This document shows positions 1 to 8,341 of a stretch of DNA of 64,000 nucleotides, piece by piece; positions within the stretch are counted from its first letter, which is position 1; every line of letters begins with the position of its first letter. The stretch is from assembly GCF_025869515.1 (NCBI RefSeq), contig NZ_JAOZVR010000052.1:109016-173015 (forward strand), in the 5' to 3' direction. Source of the stretch: Ferrovibrio sp. GTDB lineage: Bacteria; Pseudomonadota; Alphaproteobacteria; Ferrovibrionales; Ferrovibrionaceae. Under the pieces are notes generated by a model that searched no databases, was not told the origin of the DNA, and saw only the letters and a list, made by a program, of their open reading frames with translations. Position numbers and translations under genes: made by a program.

Positions 1-1
1 C

Positions 2-88
2 AATCCGCCGCAGCGCGCCTGCATCGGCGCCACGCTGGAACATCCGCATATGGTGGAGATCGTCTGCGTCGCCGCGACGAAGGACTGA
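2..88 (+). CDS. RidA/YjgF-family protein, C-terminal fragment
   Basis: The window opens inside a gene. The frame starting at base 2 reads 28 codons to a TGA and gives a peptide ending in RACIGATLEHPHMVEIVCVA. This matches the C-terminal beta-strand and the Arg of the active-site pocket in RidA/YjgF proteins (P-x-R-x-x-x-G, then V-E-I). Family members deaminate reactive enamine/imine intermediates, often those released by PLP enzymes, which would suit the aminotransferase encoded nearby. Only the last fifth of the protein is present, so the subfamily cannot be assigned. The neighbouring regulator is convergent with it. Confidence 0.55.
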   Translation, partial: NPPQRACIGATLEHPHMVEIVCVAATKD

Positions 89-107
89 CCTTCGCCCTGC
101 GCGCCGC

Positions 108-671
108 TCAGAAGGTAGGCGGTGTGCAGGCGCTGATCAGCTCGCAGGGTTCGCGGCCGATATTGCGAAACCGGTGCGGCTGGTCGCTTTCGAAATAATA
201 GGCATCGCCCGGACCCAGCACGCGCACCTGGTCCGCCACCGTCACTTCCATGCGGCCGCGGATCACCACGCCGCCCTCCTCGCCTTCATGCTTCAGCATG
301 ACCCGGCCGGTATCGGCGCCGGGCGCATAGCGCTCCACCAGAATCTGCAGCGCGCGGCCGCGCAGATCGGCGCCGACCTGGCGATAGCTGATCTTGCCCT
401 TGCCGACCTCGGCCAGCTCGTCGGCTTTATAAAAGGCCTTGCGCGGCGCCGGCATGTCTTCCATGGCGAAAAATTCCGCCAGGCTCATCGGCAGGCCGTC
501 GAGTACGCGTTTCAGTGCGCCGACCGACGGGTTCATCTGGTTGGCCTCGATCAGCGAAATGGTGGCATTGGTGACGCCGGCTCGGCGCGCCAGCTCGCGC
601 TGCGACAGCTTGGCGGCCAGCCGCACCGCCTTCAGCCGGCTGCCGATATCGATGTCAGAGGCTTTTTCCAT
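108..671 (-). CDS. XRE-family regulator with C-terminal cupin domain (PuuR-like)
   Basis: A small-molecule-responsive DNA-binding protein. Residues about 10-65 form an XRE helix-turn-helix (LSQRELARRAGVTNATISLI). Residues about 110-187 form a single cupin barrel with the GDAYYFESDQPHRF signature that binds metal or ligand. Length and architecture match PuuR-type regulators of polyamine and amino-acid catabolism. I prefer the ATG at 671, which has GGGG upstream; a GTG three codons earlier (680) is also open. The gene is divergent from a class III omega-aminotransferase, so it probably controls that gene and itself. The ligand is unknown, and a polyamine or amino acid is only an inference from the family. 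Confidence 0.85.
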   Translation of the reverse strand: MEKASDIDIGSRLKAVRLAAKLSQRELARRAGVTNATISLIEANQMNPSVGALKRVLDGLPMSLAEFFAMEDMPAPRKAFYKADELAEVGKGKISYRQVGADLRGRALQILVERYAPGADTGRVMLKHEGEEGGVVIRGRMEVTVADQVRVLGPGDAYYFESDQPHRFRNIGREPCELISACTPPTF

Positions 672-691
672 GGGCAGCACCCCGTTTCGCT

Positions 692-707
692 GTTCACGAT
701 CCTGAAC
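692..707. promoter_or_regulatory. Candidate operator, inverted repeat GTTCA-N6-TGAAC
   Basis: A perfect 5-bp inverted repeat (GTTCACGATCCTGAAC) lies in the divergent region between the XRE-cupin regulator and the aminotransferase, about 20 bases upstream of the regulator start. Its size and symmetry fit a site for a dimeric XRE protein acting as autoregulator. Only one copy was seen and no binding consensus is known for this protein. Confidence 0.35.
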
Positions 708-830
708 ATTCTGCTTATCACTCCATAAAGATCAAGGGGTTAGCGGACAGCAGAAAAGCACTGTTTCGCCATCGCGAAAGCCCCGATGATGGCTCCAGCA
801 TCCCTCCCCTCAGCGCTGCCGGAGCCCGCC

Positions 831-2180
831 ATGTCCGCCAAACCCGCCCTTGTTTCCAACGAAAACACGGCCGTGCCGAACGACCTCGAATCCTGGTGGA
901 TGCCCTTCACCGCCAACCGCCAGTTCAAGGCCAATCCACGCCTGCTCGTCGGTGCCAAGGACATGCATTACACCACCCATGACGGCCGCCAGGTGATCGA
1001 TGGCAGCGCCGGCCTGTGGTGCGTCAATGCAGGCCACTGCCGCAAGCCGATCGTGGATGCGATCCAGAAGCAGGCCGCCGAAATGGATTTCGCGCCGACC
1101 TTCCAGATGGGCCACCCCAAGGCGTTTGAATTCGCCGCCCGCCTCGCCCATCTCGCACCGGGCGATCTCAATCACGTCTTCTTCGCCAATTCCGGCTCCG
1201 AAGCGGTCGATACCGCGCTGAAGATCGCCATCGCCTATCACCGCGCCCGCGGCGAAGGCGCCCGCACCCGCCTGATCGGTCGCGAGCGCGGCTATCACGG
1301 CGTCGGCTTCGGCGGCATCTCGGTCGGCGGCATCGTGTCGAACCGCAAGGTGTTCGGCCCGCTGCTGGCCGGCGTCGACCATCTGCCGCATACCCACAGC
1401 CTGAAGGACATGGCTTTCAGCAAGGGCCAGCCGGACTGGGGCACCCATCTGGCCGACGAGCTGGAGCGCATCGTCGCGCTGCACGATGCCAGCACGATTG
1501 CCGCCGTGATCGTCGAACCGGTGGCCGGCTCCACCGGCGTGCTGATTCCGCCGAAGGGCTATCTGCAGAAGCTGCGCCAGATCTGCGACAAGCACGGCAT
1601 CCTGCTGATCTTCGACGAGGTGATCTGTGGCTTCGGCCGCACCGGCGCGGCCTTCGGTGCCGACACCTTCGACGTGATCCCGGACATGATGACGGTGGCC
1701 AAGGGCCTGACCAATGCTGCCGTGCCCGCTGCCGCAGTCTTCACCCGCAAGCATGTGCATGACGCCTTCATGAGCGGCCCGGAGAACATGATCGAACTGT
1801 TCCACGGCTATACCTATTCGGCCCATGCACTGGCCTGCGCCGCCGGCATCGCCACGCTCGACCTCTATCGCGACGAGGGCATTTTCGAGAATGCCAAGGC
1901 GCTGGCGCCCTACTGGGAAGAGGCCGCCCACAGTCTCAAGGGCGTGAAGAACGTGATCGACATCCGCAATATCGGCATCATGGCCGGTATCGAACTGTCG
2001 GCCCGCGAAGACGGCGCCGGCAAGCGCGGCTACGATGTGTTCGTGAAAGCCTATGAGAAGGGCCTGATGTGCCGGCTCACCGGCGACACCATCGCGCTGT
2101 CGCCGCCGCTGATCCTCAACAAGGGCCATATCGACGACATCTTCGGCATTCTGAAGGACGCGATCCAGAGCGTGAACTGA
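831..2180 (+). CDS. Class III omega-amino acid--pyruvate aminotransferase
   Basis: A PLP enzyme of fold type I that moves an amino group from an omega-amino acid or amine (beta-alanine-type) to pyruvate or a related keto acid. The sequence has the early SWWMPFTANRQFK block typical of beta-alanine/omega-amino acid:pyruvate transaminases, the glycine-rich cofactor site FFANSGSEAVDTALK, the aspartate motif IFDEVICGFGRTG, and the Schiff-base lysine in TVAKGLTNAA (residue 291). At 449 aa it has the family's normal length. I chose the ATG at 831, preceded by GGAG, over the in-frame ATG at 786, which lacks a ribosome site and adds 15 residues of low relevance. It is divergent from the XRE-cupin regulator and ends at a strong terminator. 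Confidence 0.9.
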   Translation: MSAKPALVSNENTAVPNDLESWWMPFTANRQFKANPRLLVGAKDMHYTTHDGRQVIDGSAGLWCVNAGHCRKPIVDAIQKQAAEMDFAPTFQMGHPKAFEFAARLAHLAPGDLNHVFFANSGSEAVDTALKIAIAYHRARGEGARTRLIGRERGYHGVGFGGISVGGIVSNRKVFGPLLAGVDHLPHTHSLKDMAFSKGQPDWGTHLADELERIVALHDASTIAAVIVEPVAGSTGVLIPPKGYLQKLRQICDKHGILLIFDEVICGFGRTGAAFGADTFDVIPDMMTVAKGLTNAAVPAAAVFTRKHVHDAFMSGPENMIELFHGYTYSAHALACAAGIATLDLYRDEGIFENAKALAPYWEEAAHSLKGVKNVIDIRNIGIMAGIELSAREDGAGKRGYDVFVKAYEKGLMCRLTGDTIALSPPLILNKGHIDDIFGILKDAIQSVN

Positions 2181-2205
2181 CCCCGCAGCCAGATCCGCCT
2201 CCATG

Positions 2206-2237
2206 GAAAAGCCCGGCCGTGAGACCGGGCTTTTCTT
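2206..2237. terminator. Bidirectional rho-independent terminator
   Basis: Hairpin AAAAGCCCGG / CCGGGCTTTT with an 8-nt loop lies between the convergent aminotransferase and PcaC-like genes. It has an A-run on one side and a T-run on the other, so it can serve both strands. Confidence 0.85.
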
Positions 2238-2248
2238 ATTCCGGCCGC

Positions 2249-2656
2249 CTACGGCTTTGCCGGCACCGCGCCGGCCTCGACCAGCACCTCGTTGGCGGCC
2301 TTGAAGGCATCCAGGCCGGCCGGAATGCCGCAATAGATCGTGGCGTGCAAAAGCACTTCCTTGATCTCGTCGACGCTGACGCCGTTGTTGAGCGCGCCCC
2401 TCACATGCAGCTTGATTTCCGGCGCGCGGTTCAGCGCGGTCAGCATGGCGAGGTTGAGCATGCTGCGGGTCTTGCGATCGAGGCCCGGCCGGTCCCAGCC
2501 ATAGCCCCAGCACCATTCGGTGGTGATGTGCTGGAACGCCATCATGAAGTCGTTGGCCTTGGCAAGCGATGTGTCGACATAGTCCTTGCCCAGCACCTCG
2601 CGGCGCACTTTCAGGCCGGCTTCGAACAACGCCCTGGTTTCATCTTCCTTCGCCAT
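2249..2656 (-). CDS. 4-carboxymuconolactone decarboxylase-like protein (CMD family)
   Basis: A small all-helical protein of the carboxymuconolactone decarboxylase family. The core TTEWCWGYGWDRPGLDRKTR, the block SMLNLAMLTALNR, then LHVRGALNNGVSVDEIKEVLLH and IYCGIPAGLDAF follow PcaC from end to end. PcaC decarboxylates gamma-carboxymuconolactone in the protocatechuate branch of the beta-ketoadipate pathway. It lacks the CxxC of the AhpD peroxidase subgroup, so an antioxidant role is less likely. No other pca gene lies nearby, so the true substrate is uncertain. It is followed within 20 bases (in genomic order) by a minus-strand cell-wall hydrolase gene that would be transcribed first. Confidence 0.85.
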   Translation of the reverse strand: MAKEDETRALFEAGLKVRREVLGKDYVDTSLAKANDFMMAFQHITTEWCWGYGWDRPGLDRKTRSMLNLAMLTALNRAPEIKLHVRGALNNGVSVDEIKEVLLHATIYCGIPAGLDAFKAANEVLVEAGAVPAKP

Positions 2657-2674
2657 CGCATCGCTCCTTCGTGT

Positions 2675-3175
2675 TTATTTATAAAAGACGTGATTGCCGA
2701 TGCGGGCCAGCTTCTTGCGGCCAGCCGTCCATTTCGGCGGCTTGATCCTGGCGCTGTGGAAATACAGCGCACCGCGGGTAGGATCCTGCGCACCATCATG
2801 CAGGGCGGCGCGCGCGTTGCCCATAGCCTGCTCCCAGTCCGTGTCATTCATCGGTACATCGCGCTTGCCGTCGCACCACCAGGAGAACTGGCAGCGTTTT
2901 CGGCCATCCTCGGCTTTCTGCGATACGACGCCGCAGATCGTGTCGGGAAATTTCGCATGCTTCACGCGATTGAGCACCGTATGCGCCACCGCCAGCTGGC
3001 CGGCGCGCGTCTCGGTCTTGCCTTCCCAGTAGATGGCGAGCGCCAGGCATTTGGTTTCATCGTCCAGCGCCCTCGACGGGCTCGGCACCTGTGCCGCGCT
3101 GTCCTGCGCCATGACCGGGCGGGCAGCGATGAGCACCGCCAGCAGCACGAGACCGGTCAGCCGGCGCGCGATCAT
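2675..3175 (-). CDS. Secreted cell-wall hydrolase, SleB/CwlJ family
   Basis: A periplasmic hydrolase of the SleB/CwlJ (Hydrolase_2) family, which cuts the glycan strands of peptidoglycan. Residues 1-23 form a signal peptide ending in VMAQ. The mature part begins with the family block ALAIYWEGKTETRAGQLAV, whose glutamate is the expected catalytic residue, and continues with VLNRV, FPDTICGVV and CQFSWWCDG. At 166 aa it is the minimal single-domain form common in alphaproteobacteria, where spores are absent and the role is wall remodelling. The start overlaps the stop of the upstream isomerase gene by 4 bases (3172-3175), so the two are probably translationally coupled. Confidence 0.88.
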   Translation of the reverse strand: MIARRLTGLVLLAVLIAARPVMAQDSAAQVPSPSRALDDETKCLALAIYWEGKTETRAGQLAVAHTVLNRVKHAKFPDTICGVVSQKAEDGRKRCQFSWWCDGKRDVPMNDTDWEQAMGNARAALHDGAQDPTRGALYFHSARIKPPKWTAGRKKLARIGNHVFYK

Positions 3176-3780
3176 TTCGCCGCGGCCAGCTTCCGCTCAA
3201 CGAAATCGAGGCGATCCTGGCCCCAGAAGGGCTCGCCGTCCACCACATAGAACGGTGCGCCAAAGGCGCCTGCTGCGATCGCCTGCCGCGTGCCGCGCTC
3301 GTATTCCGCCTGCACCGTGTCGCTGTCGGCGGCGGCAAACAGCCTGGCCGGATCGAGACCAGCCTCGTTGAGGATCTCTTCCAGATTTTCCGGATCGGCG
3401 ATGTTGCGCTCTTCGGCCCAGAGCGCCTGCATCATGGCATGAGCCAACGCAATGGCAGCGTCATTACCGCCGTCATCACGGGCCGCGACCACCAGCTTGC
3501 CCGCCAGCGTCTCGTTCACCGGGAAACCGGCCGGACGCAGGTTCAGTTTGACGCCGAGATGGCTGCGCCAGCGTTCCAGCTCGACGAAGCGATAGTCCTG
3601 GCGCTGCTGCGACCGCTTGCCCAGCGGCAGCCCGCCGGTGGCCTCGAACACCATCAGCGGCGCCATGGGCGTGATCTTCACCCTGGCGCCATACTTCGCC
3701 GCCATGGCGGCGAAGCGCCTGGAACCGAGATAGGCCCAGGGCGAACTGATGAAGGTGTAGTAATCGATCTGGGCCGCCAT
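3172..3780 (-). CDS. 2-hydroxychromene-2-carboxylate isomerase-like, DsbA-fold (GST kappa) protein
   Basis: A thioredoxin-fold protein with an inserted helical domain, of the DsbA/GST-kappa superfamily. The N-terminal YYTFISSPWAYLG carries the serine that replaces the redox cysteine in 2-hydroxychromene-2-carboxylate isomerase (NahD), and the cis-proline loop is GAFGAPFYVV near residue 175. NahD uses glutathione to isomerise a naphthalene-catabolic intermediate, but this family is widespread outside such pathways and no catabolic genes are adjacent, so the physiological substrate is open. Full length (202 aa). It sits between the dGTPase gene and the wall hydrolase on the same strand. Confidence 0.85.
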   Translation of the reverse strand: MAAQIDYYTFISSPWAYLGSRRFAAMAAKYGARVKITPMAPLMVFEATGGLPLGKRSQQRQDYRFVELERWRSHLGVKLNLRPAGFPVNETLAGKLVVAARDDGGNDAAIALAHAMMQALWAEERNIADPENLEEILNEAGLDPARLFAAADSDTVQAEYERGTRQAIAAGAFGAPFYVVDGEPFWGQDRLDFVERKLAAAK

Positions 3781-3800
3781 CGTTTCCTCGTCGGGTTATC

Positions 3801-5138
3801 TTACTGCAGGCCGCGCAATCGCTGGAACTGCGACAGCGCGTAGGTATCGGTCATGCCGCTGATGAAATCGGTGACACTGAGCAGCCAGTCATACCGCGTT
3901 GCATCGCCGCGCGGCGGCAGCGGCATCAGGCGCAGCAGCGCCCGCTGGCGCGGCGCCAGCGAAACGGTGTCGCCGCCGGCCAGTTCCAGCGCATGATGCG
4001 CATCGCAGAAGGCGGCCAGCAGGCTGGTGAGAATTTCGCCGCCCATCACCTCAGTCTGGAAACGCTCGCGCGTCTCGAAAATGCGCTGGCGGGTAAAGCC
4101 GGCAATCGCGTCGAGCTGCGGCGCCATCGCGGTCTGCGACAGCAGATCGCCAGTGAAGCGGCCGCTCAGGATGTCGGTCTCATGGTCGAGGAAGACTTCC
4201 ACCGCCAGATCGATCAGGTCGCCGATCACCTTGGCGCGCAGATAGGCGATCTTCCAGGTTTCATCGGCGATTTCGACATAACGCGGCGGCAGGCGGCGCA
4301 ACAGGCCTTTCAACCGTTCTTCGGCCTCCGCGAAGGTGATGCGGCCGAGCTTGAAACCATCCTCGATGTCGACCACCGAATAGCAGATATCGTCGGCCGC
4401 CTCGACCAGGTAGGTGAGCGGATGGCGCGCATAGCGGTCCTCGCCCAGCGTCAGCAGACCGACATTGCCGGCCATTTCCTCGAACAGCATCGCCTCGGCG
4501 GCGAAATGGCCGAATTTCTTTTTCTGCGGATCGGCTGCAACGCTGCCGAAGGGATATTTCATGAAGGTGGCGAGCGTGGCGCAGGTGAGCCGCAGGCCGC
4601 CGGCATCGCGCCAGTTCTGCAGCCGTGTCATCACCCGGAAGCCCTGGGCATTGCCCTCGAAGAACAGGAAATCACGCTGTTCGACCGGGCCGAGTTCCCC
4701 GATCAGCGCGGCACCCGGGCCGGAGCGGAACCAGTGCTGGATCGTCGCCTCGCCGAAATGGCCGAACGGCGGATTGCCGATATCGTGGCCGAGGCAGGCC
4801 GCCGCGACGATATGACCGAATTCGGCGGCGCCGATGCCGTCAGCGGCTGCGGCGCCCAGTTTCTTCGTATCCGCCCGCTGCAGCACGGTCTGTCCGACCT
4901 GGGCGCCGAGCGAGCGGCCGACCGAGGAGACTTCCAGCGAGTGGGTCAGCCGGTTGCGCACATAGTCGCTCTCGGGAAGCGAGTGAACCTGTGTTTTGTC
5001 CTGCAACCTGCGGAAGGCCGAACAGAACACCACGCGATCCCAGTCCTTCTGGAACGGATTGCGCGCCGGGGTCACCGGTTCGGCGCCCTGGTGACCGAGA
5101 CGCTGGGCCGAAAGCAGCCGCGACCATTGCATTGTCAT
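3801..5138 (-). CDS. dgt: Deoxyguanosinetriphosphate triphosphohydrolase-like HD protein
   Basis: An HD-superfamily dNTPase that releases tripolyphosphate from dGTP or other dNTPs and so tunes nucleotide pools; related enzymes also limit phage. The sequence shows NPFQKDWDRVVFCSAFRRLQ, the first metal histidine in RLTHSLEVS, the HD pair in CLGHDIGNPPFGHFGE and the later aspartate in VEAADDICYSVVD. At 445 aa it fits the family. The frame stays open for another 159 codons upstream, but that part is low-complexity and reaches under the divergent histidine kinase. I therefore start at the ATG at 5138 (MTMQWSRLL), the first position where family similarity begins; an ATG two codons later is equally possible. 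Confidence 0.9.
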   Translation of the reverse strand: MTMQWSRLLSAQRLGHQGAEPVTPARNPFQKDWDRVVFCSAFRRLQDKTQVHSLPESDYVRNRLTHSLEVSSVGRSLGAQVGQTVLQRADTKKLGAAAADGIGAAEFGHIVAAACLGHDIGNPPFGHFGEATIQHWFRSGPGAALIGELGPVEQRDFLFFEGNAQGFRVMTRLQNWRDAGGLRLTCATLATFMKYPFGSVAADPQKKKFGHFAAEAMLFEEMAGNVGLLTLGEDRYARHPLTYLVEAADDICYSVVDIEDGFKLGRITFAEAEERLKGLLRRLPPRYVEIADETWKIAYLRAKVIGDLIDLAVEVFLDHETDILSGRFTGDLLSQTAMAPQLDAIAGFTRQRIFETRERFQTEVMGGEILTSLLAAFCDAHHALELAGGDTVSLAPRQRALLRLMPLPPRGDATRYDWLLSVTDFISGMTDTYALSQFQRLRGLQ

Positions 5139-5274
5139 GGCCGGCACTGTGGAGAGAATGATTCTGGCTTTCAAGCCCTGCCCCGGGGGCGGCAGAAACC
5201 GGGAGCCGGCTGCAGTTTTTGATTGAAACGGAATCGCCCTAAATCGGAGGATACGGGGAACAGACGGACGATTC

Positions 5275-6993
5275 ATGGCAATTCCGATTATCGCGATTGC
5301 GGCCACCCTGGCGCCCCTGCTGGTGGCCCTGGCCTGTCTGGTGGCCTGGCGCAAGCTCGATGGCGGACGGCACCTGCTGTTCTGGGCGCTGGGCCATGCC
5401 TGTCTGGCGCCGCCCTTTGCCATCGCCGGCTTCCTCGACTGGCAGGGCGGGCATCCCGTCTTCATGGTTGCCGCCGGGCTGGGCACCGCCGCCATCGTCT
5501 TCATTACCGCCGGCATGCGCAGCCTGACCGGTCGCCAGGACAGCATGCCCGCCGCGCTGCTGGCGGCGCTTGCGATCGGCGGCTTTACCCTGCTGCTGCA
5601 GCAGGTCAGCAGCACCGCCTATTACCCGACTGCGCTGGTGGTTTCAGCCGCCCTGCTGCTTTATGCCGGCATCCTGCTCCTGACGCATCGCCGTTCGGTT
5701 TTCTATATCGCTGCCGGCATCATTCTGCTGGTACGCAGCGGGCTGTCGATCTTCTATGCCACGCAGCTGATGGCGCAGACCGCATCGCTGAACGAATCCT
5801 TCGCATTGTCGATCCTGATCAACCTGACCACCGGCCTGTGCCTGATCATGATCGAGTTCGACAATGCGCGGCAGCGCGAGGTCGAAGCACGGCGCACCGA
5901 ACATGAAACGACGCAGTTCCTGGAAGCGCTGCTGAATGCCATGCCGGCCACCATGAGCTACAAGGATACCGACCTGCGCTACCAGATGATGAACCGGCGC
6001 ATGCACAGCCTGCGCCAGGCCTATGACCAGAATTACATGGGCCGCAGCTGGAGCGAGATCGTCGGCCCCGATGTTGCCGCCGTGATCGAGAATATCGACC
6101 GCCAGGTTCTGGCGACCGGCGAGACGGCGCATATGGAACAGGCCTGGACCGGGCCGGATGGCCGCCCCATCGTGATCTGGGCCCAGAAGGTGCCGCTGCG
6201 CGACACGGATGGCCGTATCCTCGGCATCATCACCTGCGGCATCGACATCACGCGCCTGAAAGAAACCGAGGCCCAGCTGATCGAGCAGCGCGAGGCGGCC
6301 GAAAGCGCCAGCCGGACCAAGACCACCTTCCTGTCCAACATGAGCCATGAATTGCGCACGCCGCTGAATGCCATCATCGGCTTCGCCGAAATGATGAAGG
6401 GCGGCTATGCCGGGCCGCTGAGCGACCGCGCCCAGGGGTATGCCGCCAATATCCAGGAATCGGGCGAACACCTGCTGCGACTGGTGAACGACATCCTCGA
6501 CCTGTCGCGGCTGGAAAGCGGCCGGCTCGACATGAATATCGAGGCCTGCAGCTTCGACCAGATCGCCAGCAGCGCGCTGGCCATGGTGCAGCCGCAGGCC
6601 CGCCAGGCCGAGGTGGCGCTGCAGTCCGGTCCGACCGGCCTGACGCTGAATGCCGACGCCCGCGCCCTGACGCAGATCCTGATCAACCTGCTGGGCAATG
6701 CGGTGAAGTTCAGCCGCCCGGGCGACCGCGTCACTCTGGAGGCCGGGCAGAGCAACGGCGTGGTGCGCATCCGCGTGATCGATACCGGCATCGGCATGAG
6801 CGCGGCGGAAAGCCGCGCCGTGATCCAGCCGCTGCACCTGCATCGCGCCGACGTCTACCGCACCCGCGCCAACAGTGGCGCCGGCCTGGGCCTGTCGATC
6901 TGCCGCAGCCTGGTGGAGCTGCATGGCGGCCGGCTCGACATCCGCAGCGAGCCCGGCCAGGGCACCACGGTGGAAGTGCTGCTGCCGGCCTGA
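5275..6993 (+). CDS. Membrane PAS-sensor histidine kinase (orphan)
   Basis: A sensor kinase of 572 aa. Residues 1-195 carry about six or seven hydrophobic helices with no large periplasmic loop. A PAS domain follows (about 225-335, ending in GIITCGIDITRLKETE), then a coiled linker and a HisKA dimerisation domain with the phosphoacceptor His at residue 358 (NMSHELRTPLNAIIGF). The HATPase domain has the N box (LINLLGNAVKFS), G1 (DTGIGM) and G2 (GAGLGLSICRSLVELHGG). The segment between G1 and G2 is divergent (AVIQPLHLHRADVYRT) with no clear F box. No response regulator is adjacent; the nearest downstream genes are tctCBA, which in other bacteria are paired with the TctDE two-component system. 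The link to tctCBA is only positional. Confidence 0.9.
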   Translation: MAIPIIAIAATLAPLLVALACLVAWRKLDGGRHLLFWALGHACLAPPFAIAGFLDWQGGHPVFMVAAGLGTAAIVFITAGMRSLTGRQDSMPAALLAALAIGGFTLLLQQVSSTAYYPTALVVSAALLLYAGILLLTHRRSVFYIAAGIILLVRSGLSIFYATQLMAQTASLNESFALSILINLTTGLCLIMIEFDNARQREVEARRTEHETTQFLEALLNAMPATMSYKDTDLRYQMMNRRMHSLRQAYDQNYMGRSWSEIVGPDVAAVIENIDRQVLATGETAHMEQAWTGPDGRPIVIWAQKVPLRDTDGRILGIITCGIDITRLKETEAQLIEQREAAESASRTKTTFLSNMSHELRTPLNAIIGFAEMMKGGYAGPLSDRAQGYAANIQESGEHLLRLVNDILDLSRLESGRLDMNIEACSFDQIASSALAMVQPQARQAEVALQSGPTGLTLNADARALTQILINLLGNAVKFSRPGDRVTLEAGQSNGVVRIRVIDTGIGMSAAESRAVIQPLHLHRADVYRTRANSGAGLGLSICRSLVELHGGRLDIRSEPGQGTTVEVLLPA

Positions 6994-6998
6994 GCCCC

Positions 6999-7120
6999 GT
7001 TTCGGTTCGTTTGAATCCGTTTCGGTTCGTTTGAATCCGTTTCGCTTCGTTCGGGTTCGTTTCGGTTCGTTTGGTTTCGTTTGCGCTCGTTCAGGTTCGC
7101 GGCGGTTCGCCACGTCCCGT
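6999..7120. repeat. 20-bp-period minisatellite between kinase and tctC
   Basis: About six consecutive units of 20 bases begin five bases after the kinase stop codon. The first two are identical (TTCGGTTCGTTTGAATCCGT) and the next ones diverge progressively while keeping the period. Each unit is itself roughly two 10-base halves ending in TTCGT or TCCGT, so the underlying period is one helical turn. All frames through it on the plus strand appear to be non-coding. The rest of the 327-base gap (7121-7320) holds no gene that I can support; it contains the tctC ribosome site GGGAGAG at about 7310. Confidence 0.85.
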
Positions 7121-7320
7121 TTTACTCAATAAAGGAACAAAAAGTGAATGTAAGGCGGTGCGGCGCGCATTCAACCCCCGGAAATAATCAGCCTGCGGCC
7201 AAACCTCCGCGGCCCAGGAACCATCCCGGGGAACGGCCGGTTTACAGGATATTTCCTTGTCTTCGGCCGACCGCCTGTTTCTACTGCCGAAACAACCAGA
7301 ATCGAGTCCGGGAGAGAAAC

Positions 7321-8313
7321 ATGATCAATCGCCGCAGCTTCCTGCAATCCACGGTCACGGCCGCCGCCGCCACTGCCCTGCTGCCGGCTTTTGGCAACGA
7401 CGCCCTGGCCCAGTCAAAGGCGGCAGCCATCGACAATCTGCTGCTGTTCGTGCCGGCCAATCCCGGTGGCGGCTGGGACCAGACCGCGCGCAGCATGGAG
7501 CAGGCGCTGAAGACCGCCGGCCTGATCAAGGGTGCGCAGGTGACCAATGTGGGCGGCGCCGGCGGCGCGGTCGGCCTGCCGCAGTTCGTCAACCAGTGGA
7601 AAGGCCGCGGCAATGCGCTGATGGTGGCCGGCATGGTGATGGTGGGCGCGCTGATCACCAACAAATCGCCGGTCAAGATCACGCAGACCGTGCCGATCGC
7701 CCGCCTGACCGGCGAATTCGAGGTCATCGTGGTGCCGCCCGATTCGCCACACAAGACGCTGAAGGACCTGGCGGCCGCCTTCAAGGCCGATCCGACCAAG
7801 GTGTCCTGGGCCGGCGGTTCGGCCGGCGGCACCGATCACATCCTGGCCGGCATGATCGCCAAGGCGGCCGGCGGCGAGGCGAAGAAGGTGGCCTATGTGG
7901 CCTATTCCGGCGGCGGCCCGGCCCAGGCCGCCCTGCTCGGCAACCAGGTGACCTGCGGCGTCTCCGGCTGGGGCGAGTTCAGCGAGCAGATCAAGGCTGG
8001 CAAACTGCGCGCGCTGGCGATCTCGGCCGACAAGCGCCAGCCCGGTATCGATGTTCCCACCATCAAGGAACAGGGACTGGATGTGGAGCTGTATAACTGG
8101 CGCGGCGTGTTCGCCCCGCCGGGCATCAAGGATACCGACAAGGCGGTGCTGATCGACCTGATGACCAGGATGCGCGGCTCGCCGGCCTGGACCGAGCAGT
8201 TGAAGACGCGCGAATGGACCGACGTTTTCCTGGCCGGTGACGCCTATGGCAAATACCTGACCGAGGAAAACACGCGCATCGAGGCGATCCTGAAAGATCT
8301 GGGCCTGGCCTGA
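7321..8313 (+). CDS. tctC: Tripartite tricarboxylate transporter substrate-binding protein TctC (Bug family)
   Basis: The periplasmic receptor of a TTT-family importer. The first 30 residues carry a Tat-type signal (NRRSFLQS, a hydrophobic stretch, then ALAQ). The mature domain shows Bug-family features: LLLFVPANPGGGWDQTAR at the ligand-binding loop, the repeat VTNVGGAGGAVG, and a late LYNWRGVFAPPG. These proteins bind citrate, other tri- and dicarboxylates or aromatic acids, so the substrate cannot be named. I start at the ATG at 7321 with GGGAGAGAAAC just upstream; the longer open frame lacks this. It heads a complete tctC-tctB-tctA operon. Confidence 0.93.
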   Translation: MINRRSFLQSTVTAAAATALLPAFGNDALAQSKAAAIDNLLLFVPANPGGGWDQTARSMEQALKTAGLIKGAQVTNVGGAGGAVGLPQFVNQWKGRGNALMVAGMVMVGALITNKSPVKITQTVPIARLTGEFEVIVVPPDSPHKTLKDLAAAFKADPTKVSWAGGSAGGTDHILAGMIAKAAGGEAKKVAYVAYSGGGPAQAALLGNQVTCGVSGWGEFSEQIKAGKLRALAISADKRQPGIDVPTIKEQGLDVELYNWRGVFAPPGIKDTDKAVLIDLMTRMRGSPAWTEQLKTREWTDVFLAGDAYGKYLTEENTRIEAILKDLGLA

Positions 8314-8341
8314 TCGCCACCCGGCGAACCGGTCATAGCGC

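Noticed and set aside
5139-5615. N-terminal extension of the dGTPase by 159 codons
   Set aside because: Low-complexity sequence that would overlap the start of the divergent kinase; family similarity begins at 5138.
6999-7120. CRISPR array at the 20-bp repeats
   Set aside because: Units are contiguous with no spacers, and no cas gene is present.
7081-7320. Extension of tctC upstream into the minisatellite
   Set aside because: The Tat signal and ribosome site fix the start at 7321.
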